This document shows, piece after piece, positions 57,377 to 64,000 of a stretch of 64,000 bases of DNA. The stretch comes from an uncultured Eubacteriales bacterium. Its GTDB lineage: Bacteria; Bacillota; Clostridia; Oscillospirales; Acutalibacteraceae. A program made the translations under genes and the position numbers. Each line of letters starts with the position of its first letter. Position 1 is the first letter of the stretch. Location of the stretch: NCBI GenBank assembly GCA_900317025.1, contig ONFG01000012.1:1-64000 (forward strand). Reading direction: 5' to 3'. A model generated the notes under the pieces. It made no database searches and was not told the DNA's origin. It worked only from the letters and a program-made list of their open reading frames with translations.

Positions 57377-60064
57377 TTGGCTGAAGAAAAGAAAGAAGTA
57401 AACGGGAAGAAAAAGCCCGTAAAAAGACCGACTCTCAAAAAGAGCGGCACAAAAGATAAAATTCCCGGCGCGCCCGAAAAAGCCGCGCCCCCCGCCGACA
57501 CCACAGCCGCAAAGCAGAGGCGGTCGCTCATCATGTTCGTGGCGGCGGTCGTACTGGCGTCGGTGATCTTCATTCCCGGCGACATGGTCTGGCTCTGGCT
57601 GCACAACGCCGTGAGGGGCGTTTTTAGTATGCTTGCGCTGTTCTGGCCGATGCTGCTGCTGTTTCTGGCTGTCGCACTGATGCTCGACCGTGAGATACCG
57701 AAGCTCCTTTTCCGCACGTCGTTCGCCGCGGGGCTGGTCGTCGCTCTCAACGCCTGCATCTACATATTCGGCTATGACGGTGTGTTCGACATACGCGGCG
57801 CGTTCCAAAACGGCATCGTGTACAGCGGCGGCGGCGCTTTAGGCTTCATCTTCGGCGCGCCGTTCATAAAGCTGTTCGGCACCGTCCCCGCGAAGATACT
57901 CATCATTCTCGCGCTGCTCGTGCTCGCCGTTTTTGCGCTCGGGATACCCGTAAAGAAGATATACAACGCGCTTTTCGACATGCTCTCCGAGAAGATCGGC
58001 GACCTTGTAAAGCTCGTCAGGCGCAGGCTTTCGCAGCGCCGCCCGGCTAAGATAACCGACGATGAGTTCTTCGACAGCGATGGCTACGACGACTTCAACA
58101 TCGGCGGCGAGCTTGACGATGAAGATAACGATTACGGCGACGAAAACAAAATGCCCGCTTCGCCGGTGCTTTCGGAAGACCTCTTCTCCGACGACGAGGA
58201 CTATTTCCCCGAGGAGCCCGAGGAGAACGAAAACGAAGACGACGCCTACAGCATAGACATAGACATCGACGAGCCGGCAAAGCCGCTCACCGAGAAAAAG
58301 GAGCCGCAAAGCGACGACGACGAGCTTTTCTCCGATATCTTCGGCGAAGACTTCCTCGACACCGTCGAACAGGGCTACAAGCCCGAAGTCTCAAAGGCTG
58401 CAAAGGAGATCACGCTCGGCAAGGAAAACGCCTTCCCCAAGACGGAAGAAGAGGAAAGCAAGAGCGTTAAAAAGGCGGAGAAAAAGCGCAGCCGAAAGGC
58501 TAAGGCGTACATCTACCCGCCGACAGAGCTGCTCGCCGAGGGCAAGTCGGCTCACGTAAATTATGAGCGGGAGCTCAAGGAAAACGCCCGCAAGCTCATC
58601 GAAACACTCGACAGCTTCTCCGTCGGCGCCAAGATCATCGGCTACTGCCGCGGCCCGTCCGTCACAAGGTACGAGATCCAGCCCGCGCCGGGCGTGAAGA
58701 TCTCGAAGATCACCGGTCTTGCGGACGACATCGCGCTGAACCTCGCGGCAGAGGGCGGCGTTCGTATGGAAGCGCCTATCCCCGGAAAGCCCGCCATAGG
58801 CGTGGAAATACCGAACAAAACGGTAACCTCCGTAACTATGCGCGAGCTGCTCGAATCGGCGGAGTTCAACAAAAACAAGAAGAACAAGAAGCTTGAATGT
58901 GTTATCGGCAAAGACGTTGCCGGAAAGATCGTGATGATGGATCTCGCGAAGATGCCTCACCTGCTCATCGCCGGCACGACCGGCTCGGGTAAGTCGGTCT
59001 GCGTTAACTCGATACTCATGAGCATTCTTTTCCGCGCTACCCCGGACGAGGTGAAGATGATCCTCGTCGACCCGAAGCTCGTCGAGTTTTCAAAGTATAA
59101 GGGTATTCCCCACCTTCTCGTTCCGGTCGTTTCGGACGTAAAGAAGGCCGCCGGCGCGCTCGGCTGGGCGGTCGCCGAGATGGAAGACCGCTACAAGGAG
59201 CTTTCGCTCTACAACGTAAAGGACATCGACAGCTACAACAAGATGGTCGAGAAAAACCTCGCAACTATGACGCCCGAGGAGCTTGAAGCCACAGGCGAGG
59301 GCGAGGTCGTAAACGGCGAATTTATCCCTCCTAAGGCGAAGAAGAAGATGCCGAAGATCGTCATCGCTATCGACGAGCTTGCCGACCTCATGATGGCGGC
59401 GCCCGGCGAGGTCGAGGACTACATCTGCCGCCTTGCCCAGAAGGCGAGAGCCGCAGGTATGCACCTCGTTATCGCAACGCAGAGACCTTCAGTAAACGTC
59501 ATTACGGGCGTTATCAAGGCGAATATCCCGAGTCGTATCTCGCTAAAGGTCGCGTCGTTCATCGACTCGAAGACGATACTCGACACGGCGGGCGGCGAAA
59601 AGCTCATCGGTAAGGGCGATATGCTCTACAGCCCGGTCGGGATCCCGAAGCCCGTGCGCGTTCAGGGAGGCTTCTCCTCCGACGAGGATATCGAAGCCGT
59701 TACCGATTTCATTAAAAACCACACCTCCAGCGACTACGACGAGGACATCTCCGAAGAGATCGACAGGATCAGCGAGAGCGTCGGCTCCAAGGGCGGGTCT
59801 GTCAAGGAGACTGACACCGACGAGATCGACGATTCCGACCCGATGCTCGAAGACGCAATCAAAGCGGTCGTCGAGCTTGGACAGGCTTCAACCTCTCTTT
59901 TGCAAAGAAAGCTTCGCGTAGGCTACGCCCGCGCAGGCAGACTCATCGACACGATGGAGCAGATGGGCATTGTAGGACCTCACGAGGGCAGCAAATCACG
60001 AAAGGTCCTCATGACAGAACAGGAATGGATAGAAAGGAGGATCTCCGGTGCGGCCGAAGGATAA
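57377..60064 (+). CDS. ftsK: DNA translocase FtsK/SpoIIIE
   Basis: Pumps DNA through the division septum or into the forespore. The 895-residue protein has a charged N-terminus, membrane segments between about 53 and 195, an acidic linker (about 230-330), the beta domain, and the RecA-like motor with Walker A GTTGSGKSVCVN (Lys539) and Walker B KIVIAIDELADLMM. The C-terminal gamma winged helix (ASTSLLQRKLRVGYARAGRL) reads orienting sequences. Start is TTG 57377 after GGGGTGAAAG. It overlaps the next gene by 17 bp. Confidence 0.95.
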   Translation: MAEEKKEVNGKKKPVKRPTLKKSGTKDKIPGAPEKAAPPADTTAAKQRRSLIMFVAAVVLASVIFIPGDMVWLWLHNAVRGVFSMLALFWPMLLLFLAVALMLDREIPKLLFRTSFAAGLVVALNACIYIFGYDGVFDIRGAFQNGIVYSGGGALGFIFGAPFIKLFGTVPAKILIILALLVLAVFALGIPVKKIYNALFDMLSEKIGDLVKLVRRRLSQRRPAKITDDEFFDSDGYDDFNIGGELDDEDNDYGDENKMPASPVLSEDLFSDDEDYFPEEPEENENEDDAYSIDIDIDEPAKPLTEKKEPQSDDDELFSDIFGEDFLDTVEQGYKPEVSKAAKEITLGKENAFPKTEEEESKSVKKAEKKRSRKAKAYIYPPTELLAEGKSAHVNYERELKENARKLIETLDSFSVGAKIIGYCRGPSVTRYEIQPAPGVKISKITGLADDIALNLAAEGGVRMEAPIPGKPAIGVEIPNKTVTSVTMRELLESAEFNKNKKNKKLECVIGKDVAGKIVMMDLAKMPHLLIAGTTGSGKSVCVNSILMSILFRATPDEVKMILVDPKLVEFSKYKGIPHLLVPVVSDVKKAAGALGWAVAEMEDRYKELSLYNVKDIDSYNKMVEKNLATMTPEELEATGEGEVVNGEFIPPKAKKKMPKIVIAIDELADLMMAAPGEVEDYICRLAQKARAAGMHLVIATQRPSVNVITGVIKANIPSRISLKVASFIDSKTILDTAGGEKLIGKGDMLYSPVGIPKPVRVQGGFSSDEDIEAVTDFIKNHTSSDYDEDISEEIDRISESVGSKGGSVKETDTDEIDDSDPMLEDAIKAVVELGQASTSLLQRKLRVGYARAGRLIDTMEQMGIVGPHEGSKSRKVLMTEQEWIERRISGAAEG

Positions 60065-61016
60065 CGACACCCTCGCTCAAAGCTCCGGCGTAAACGAAGA
60101 AGCCCGCAAGACCTCCTCAAAAGGCAGAATAAGAACAATCGCCGCCACGTCAGCATTTGCAGTCGTGGCGGTGTTGAGTATTCTTTTCAAAAATCAGGTG
60201 CGGGACCTCTTCACCGCCGCGAAGCTTGAATCGATCTACTCGGCGTCAGACCGTTACCCTCTTGCCGTCTATTTTTACGACTCAGGCAGCGCCGGATGCA
60301 CGCTGATCCATACGAGCGGCGGCGACGTGCTCATCGACAGCGGCCGCGAGAAGGCGCAGAACAACGTCTGCGATCTACTTTCGTTTCTCGGCGCAAACAC
60401 GCTTGAGCTTGCCGTTCTGACCCACCCCGACAGCGACCACATCGGCAATTTCTCCGAGGTGATCGAAGAATACGGCGCGGATCGCTTTTTAACGTGCGCT
60501 TACAGTGAAAGCTGCAAAAGCCCGCTTTACGGCGAGCTTTCCGAAACGCTTCGTTTGTATGATATCCCGATCGAATACGCCTCTCCCGGCGACAGCTTTT
60601 CGATCGGCGGCGCGAAGCTTGAGGTGATCTCACCTTTGAAGACGTACAAAGCGTCGAACGACAACTCCGTCGTTATCCGCCTCGACTACGGCGAATTTTC
60701 GGCGCTCTTCACCGGAGACATCTCAAAGAAGGTGGAGAAGGACATTCTGGAAAGCGGCAGGAACATCGACTGCGACCTGCTCCTCGCCGCTCACCACGGC
60801 AGCGGCGGCTCGTCGAGTGAGGAATTCCTCGAAGCCGTCTCGCCGGAATACACCGTGATCGAAGTAGAAGAAAGCTTGTATCTGCCCCACGGCGATGCCA
60901 TAGACCGCCTTGCCGCCTGCAGCTGCGAGATCTACCGCACCGACGTTTCGGGAACGGTCGCTGTCTTCTCCGACGGGACATCGGGCGGTACGGTCGTAAT
61001 GGAAGAATTTGAATAG
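60048..61016 (+). CDS. Membrane-anchored ComEC-like metallo-beta-lactamase-fold hydrolase
   Basis: A 322-residue protein: cytoplasmic N-terminus, one membrane helix at about 33-50 (IAATSAFAVVAVLSILF), then a complete metallo-beta-lactamase domain. The metal motif THPDSDHIGN gives H126, D128, D130 and H131; LFTGD, AAHHGSGGS and the ending are like the ComEC hydrolase domain. ComEC-type domains of this kind can cut the incoming or discarded DNA strand. GTG 60048 has AAAGGAGG before it, inside the end of ftsK, so the pair is coupled. It keeps the ligands that the 51372-53597 protein has lost. Confidence 0.82.
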   Translation: MRPKDNDTLAQSSGVNEEARKTSSKGRIRTIAATSAFAVVAVLSILFKNQVRDLFTAAKLESIYSASDRYPLAVYFYDSGSAGCTLIHTSGGDVLIDSGREKAQNNVCDLLSFLGANTLELAVLTHPDSDHIGNFSEVIEEYGADRFLTCAYSESCKSPLYGELSETLRLYDIPIEYASPGDSFSIGGAKLEVISPLKTYKASNDNSVVIRLDYGEFSALFTGDISKKVEKDILESGRNIDCDLLLAAHHGSGGSSSEEFLEAVSPEYTVIEVEESLYLPHGDAIDRLAACSCEIYRTDVSGTVAVFSDGTSGGTVVMEEFE

Positions 61017-61086
61017 CGCTCCCCTCTTGCGCATTTCGACAATATATTGTAAAATTAGTATATCAATTCACATCACGAGGAAAACA

Positions 61087-62025
61087 ATGCAGATCATCAA
61101 CGACATACATAAGCTAAACGAGCCGTGCTGCGTGGCGCTCGGCTTTTTTGACGGCACCCACACGGGGCACCGGCGGCTGCTGCTTTCAATGAAGGAGCAC
61201 GCCGAAAAAAACGGTCTTCTGCCCTGCGTCTTTACGTTTTCGGCGTCGCCGTGTGCTGCGCTAGGCAAGGCTGAAAGCCGCGCGCTCCAGACCTTCGATC
61301 AGCGTATAGAAGGAATCAAAGCCTACAGCGGGGCAAAGCTTTGCTTCGCCGTCGACTTCGTGAAATACAGAGAGATAACCGCCAAAGACTTCATCGACGA
61401 TATCCTGATAGACAAGCTCGGCGCGAAGGCCGTTTTCTGCGGCTTTAACTTCCGCTTCGGCAAAAACGCCGCAGGCGACACCGCGCTTTTGCGTGAGCGC
61501 TGCGCAAGATACGGTGCCGAGGTCTTCGTTACCGACCCCGTCTGCTCGGGCGGCGAGACGGTAAGCTCCAGCAGGATACGCCGGCTCATTGCGGGCGGCA
61601 AGGTCTTTGAAGCAAACTCGCTGCTCGCAAAGCCGTTTTCGATCGGCGGAGTCGTCGTTCACGGCAAGGAAAACGGGCGTACCGTCGGTATCCCTACGCT
61701 CAATCAGCCGCTGCCCGAGGGATTCGTCGTGCCACGCTTCGGCGCCTATGCGTCGTTCGCCGTGATCGAAGGGAAGCGCTACCGCGCCGTAACGAACATT
61801 GGCGTTCGCCCGACCGTTTCGGGGCAGGGAGTCAACTGTGAAACCCACATCCTCGAGCCGATAGATGGCGAGCTTTACGGCAAAGAGGTGCTCACCGAGC
61901 TGCTTTGGTTCGAGCGTGACGAGAGAAAATTCGCCGACCTCGGCGAGCTTGCCGCTCAGATACACCGTGATATTGACCATATCAACGAGCTGAAAATATA
62001 CGAAATGTACAAACAAACCGCCTGA
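61087..62025 (+). CDS. ribF: Bifunctional riboflavin kinase / FAD synthetase
   Basis: Makes FMN and then FAD. The 312-residue protein has the FAD synthetase motif GFFDGTHTGHRRL near 19-31 with the GxFDGxHxGH pattern, the ISSTRIR-type motif appearing as VSSSRIRRLI, and the flavokinase domain with GIPTLNQPLPEGFVVPRFGAYA and VTNIGVRPTVSG. ATG 61087 follows GAGGAAAACA; an open frame extends upstream but has no family similarity. Confidence 0.95.
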   Translation: MQIINDIHKLNEPCCVALGFFDGTHTGHRRLLLSMKEHAEKNGLLPCVFTFSASPCAALGKAESRALQTFDQRIEGIKAYSGAKLCFAVDFVKYREITAKDFIDDILIDKLGAKAVFCGFNFRFGKNAAGDTALLRERCARYGAEVFVTDPVCSGGETVSSSRIRRLIAGGKVFEANSLLAKPFSIGGVVVHGKENGRTVGIPTLNQPLPEGFVVPRFGAYASFAVIEGKRYRAVTNIGVRPTVSGQGVNCETHILEPIDGELYGKEVLTELLWFERDERKFADLGELAAQIHRDIDHINELKIYEMYKQTA

Positions 62026-62069
62026 CGAAGTTTTTCGGCGGTATCACATATCAACGGAGATGTCATAAC

Positions 62070-63269
62070 ATGGCTGTCAGAGAAAGAACAAAGCCGCAGG
62101 AGGTATCCACAGGAAACGAATCTGAAAGCACGACTGTGCCAAAGAAAAAGCGTATCGGGAAGTATGGGTGGTTTGTCATCATCTTCACGGCATCTTTAGT
62201 TTTCCTCAACGGTGCCGCCCTTATGTGGAAAACGTTCAGCGACTTCTACGCCGACCATATTTTCCGCTTTGCCGCGGAAACGACAGGGCGCTTTTCGGGG
62301 CTTTTCCCGTTTTCGCTCGGCGAGGTCCTGATAACGCTTGCGATCGTTCTTGTGCTCGCCTCAATAGCGCTCTCCGTTCTGCTTGTTTTTCTGAGGAAGA
62401 AGCAAAAGTACAAGAGCTTTACGCTCCGGTATCTTAAAACGATGCTCGTTATCGTCCTCTCGGTCGTGCTTCTGTATACGCTCAACTGCAGCATTCTTTA
62501 CTGCTCGACGCCGCTTTCCTTTGCGGGCGGCGTGAGGGAATTTGATATCGACGAATTTGAAAATGTGCGAAACTACGTCGTGACGCAGTGCGCCGAGCTT
62601 TCGCCGAAAATGGAACGCAAAGGCGACGGCACGATGGTTTTCCCGGAAAGCTTTGACAACGCCGCCGCGGACGCAATGAGGAACATCTCTGGCAAGTTTC
62701 CGAGGCTTGCGGGGTATTATCCCCCGGCGAAGGAAATCATGGGGTCGTACTTCATGTACAAGTCCGGCATTATCGGCGTGTATTTCCCGTTTTCGGTGGA
62801 GGCAAACTACAGCCGCTTTGTCTCCGACTCGTATATGCCGCACGTTCTGGCGCACGAATACGCCCACCTCAAAGGGTACATCTACGAGAGTGAAGCAAAC
62901 TTTATTTCGTACCTCGCCTGCATAAACAGTAACGACGACGCCGTAAAATACTCCGGCTATCTCTGCGTGCTATCATACATAGACAGCGACTACAAAAATT
63001 CCGTCCCGGAAGACCGTTATAATGCACAGCCTCAGATACCCGACCTAGTGCGTTTTGACAACTACTGTTACGACAGCGAGACGTGGGAGTACCTGAAAAA
63101 GCGGGACGAGGAAAACCAGCCGAAGGTCGCCGAGATCGCCGAAAATGTCAGCGACACGCTCATGGACAGCTACATGGACGCCTTCGATTACAAGCCGAAC
63201 TACAGCGAGGTAACGCTTCTGATGATGCAGTATTACACGGAGTTTGGAGGATTTAAGATAGGAGCCTGA
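62070..63269 (+). CDS. DUF3810-type membrane protein with HExxH-like zinc motif
   Basis: A 399-residue protein with three N-terminal hydrophobic segments (about 32-52, 85-110, 122-146) and a large outer or cytoplasmic domain. The motif HVLAHEYAHLKG near 262-273 (HExxH) followed by ESEANFISYLAC, with a downstream Glu, is that of a gluzincin metallopeptidase, as in DUF3810 proteins. Function unknown; proteolysis is a fair inference from the motif. It is followed after 2 bp by the next gene. Confidence 0.75.
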   Translation: MAVRERTKPQEVSTGNESESTTVPKKKRIGKYGWFVIIFTASLVFLNGAALMWKTFSDFYADHIFRFAAETTGRFSGLFPFSLGEVLITLAIVLVLASIALSVLLVFLRKKQKYKSFTLRYLKTMLVIVLSVVLLYTLNCSILYCSTPLSFAGGVREFDIDEFENVRNYVVTQCAELSPKMERKGDGTMVFPESFDNAAADAMRNISGKFPRLAGYYPPAKEIMGSYFMYKSGIIGVYFPFSVEANYSRFVSDSYMPHVLAHEYAHLKGYIYESEANFISYLACINSNDDAVKYSGYLCVLSYIDSDYKNSVPEDRYNAQPQIPDLVRFDNYCYDSETWEYLKKRDEENQPKVAEIAENVSDTLMDSYMDAFDYKPNYSEVTLLMMQYYTEFGGFKIGA

Positions 63270-63271
63270 CT

Positions 63272-63742
63272 ATGCTTTCAAAACCGCATCACGGCTGGAC
63301 AACCGTAACAATTAAAGATTTTACTGCCGAAGCGGGATATCTTGACGACATTCCGTTTGATTGGCTGCTCTCATGCAAAAATGCATTTAACAACGATTAC
63401 AAAACTCATCATTATTTGCCGATAGCCCTTCACATAAACGAAGAACCGGACGAATGCATGATCGTCTCTCACTACGATTTTACTCACATTATTATCGGGA
63501 GAGGTGACGATATGACTGACACAAGATGCATTACCTATGATGACATTGATTTTATGGATATCATCAATATGCTTTTGCATGATTTCAAAGAATACTTTGA
63601 GGATTGGGTAAAGTGGAGCCCTTATGAAGATACCGAGGAGGATTTTGCAAAACGCCGAACCGAGCTTAAAGCGCTCATAGATGATGTTGAAAGATTATAT
63701 CTTCCCGAGGCTAAACGATACAACAAACCATACATAGAATAA
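63272..63742 (+). CDS. Hypothetical soluble protein
   Basis: A 156-residue protein I do not recognise, with no signal peptide or membrane segment. It opens with SKPHHGWTTVTIKDF, has strands around HHYLPIALHINE, and a helical, acidic and Trp/Tyr-rich C-terminal half (HDFKEYFEDWVKWSPY, KRRTELKALIDDVERLYLPE). It starts 2 bp after the DUF3810-type gene with GGAGG just before, so it is in the same operon, but its base composition is more AT-rich than its neighbours. That hints at a different history. Confidence 0.65.
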   Translation: MLSKPHHGWTTVTIKDFTAEAGYLDDIPFDWLLSCKNAFNNDYKTHHYLPIALHINEEPDECMIVSHYDFTHIIIGRGDDMTDTRCITYDDIDFMDIINMLLHDFKEYFEDWVKWSPYEDTEEDFAKRRTELKALIDDVERLYLPEAKRYNKPYIE

Positions 63743-63915
63743 CCAAAAAACCGCCGCCCGGAAAACCGAGCGGCGTCGGCATACGCCGACGGGCAATATG
63801 CGAACGAAATATTGAATATATCCGAAATACAAGACCCGCGCCTTACTCTAAAGTAGGACGCGGGTAAAATTCTGTTTTACATTAAACTGCGATGTCAGCT
63901 CAAACTTCCATACGC
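63743..63915. other. Intergenic region with hairpins before the glycogen synthase gene
   Basis: Two GC-rich hairpins: CCGCCGCCCGG-type pairing near 63749-63795 and the long stem ACCCGCG / CGCGGGT (about 63834-63866). The second lies where the terminator of the minus-strand gene would be, but lacks a clean T tract. Confidence 0.4.
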
Positions 63916-64000
63916 TTAAGGATTCGGCTGCGACAAAGCGTCGTTGTAAACGTTGATGTAGTCGGAAGCGGAGCGATCCCACGAGAAGTTCGAGGTCATG
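63916..64000 (-). CDS. glgA: Glycogen synthase C-terminus (partial, runs off the window)
   Basis: The last 27 or so codons of a minus-strand gene, ending NFSWDRSASDYINVYNDAL and a short tail before TAA at 63916-63918. The pattern FSWxxSAxxY is the conserved C-terminus of bacterial glycogen/starch synthases (glycosyltransferase family 5). Only this tail is visible, so the call rests on one motif. Confidence 0.6.
   Translation of the reverse strand, partial: MTSNFSWDRSASDYINVYNDALSQPNP

Overview
The window comes from a Gram-positive anaerobe of the Clostridia, most likely a gut or rumen member of the Oscillospiraceae/Ruminococcaceae (Ruminococcus-like). The evidence is three secreted proteins with type I dockerin repeats (cellulosome-style docking modules), Firmicutes gene neighbourhoods (holB-ricT, rsmD-coaD, rimM-trmD, phoH-ybeY, comEC-holA), strong AGGAGG ribosome sites, sigma-A promoters of the form TTGACA-17-TATAAT, and GC-rich coding DNA separated by AT-rich spacers. 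This is chromosomal DNA. I see no phage, insertion sequence, CRISPR array, tRNA or rRNA.

Layout. 1-6.1 kb: an ECF sigma factor, its probable membrane anti-sigma partner and a serpin lipoprotein in one operon, followed by two secreted serpins that carry N-terminal dockerins. 6.1-11.4 kb: HPr, trmD-rimM, an HPr-like small protein, a frameshifted membrane protein, ybeY and phoH, broken up by two long structured intergenic regions. 11.9-17.5 kb: sbcD-sbcC and a degenerate ABC ATPase. 17.5-30.7 kb: a minus-strand arginine cluster in the order argG-argH-argC-argJ-argB-GNAT-[yfhO::argD]-argF-nucleotidyltransferase-thrH, with a promoter overlapped by ArgR-like boxes before argG. 30.9-33.3 kb: flavin reductase, SDR, rlmA-like and a small zinc-ribbon gene. 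33.4-37.2 kb: ferredoxin, ricT-holB, a dockerin-CAP protein and a MazF-like gene with no visible antitoxin. 37.6-43.1 kb: phosphoesterase, aminotransferase, trpS, and the rsmD-coaD-coiled-coil unit. 43.3-49.5 kb: flavodoxin-fold protein, 2-hydroxyacid dehydrogenase, folD, lgt, citrate synthase, ybaK. 49.5-53.6 kb: comEC-holA-rnmV-DUF3006. 53.6-64 kb: apt, hinT, a lipoprotein, a TepA-like protease, uppP, ftsK, a membrane-anchored metallo-beta-lactamase-fold hydrolase, ribF, a DUF3810-type protein, an unknown protein and the 3' end of a glycogen synthase gene.

How the genes work together. The arg genes cover the route from glutamate to arginine through the ArgJ acetyl-recycling cycle; a citrate synthase in the same window could supply 2-oxoglutarate and so glutamate. 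The serpin block looks like a secreted protease-defence set, one lipid-anchored and two able to dock onto a cohesin scaffold, with an ECF switch at its head.

Most unusual items: a single 1289-codon reading frame joining a full-length YfhO membrane protein to a full-length acetylornithine aminotransferase; the sigma/anti-sigma/serpin operon next to dockerin-serpins with divergent reactive loops; an ABC ATPase without a P-loop behind sbcC; a ComEC whose hydrolase domain has lost its metal ligands while a separate membrane-anchored hydrolase keeps them; and a family of intergenic repeats with at least five copies. Promoters, hairpins and repeats were found by reading, not by computation.
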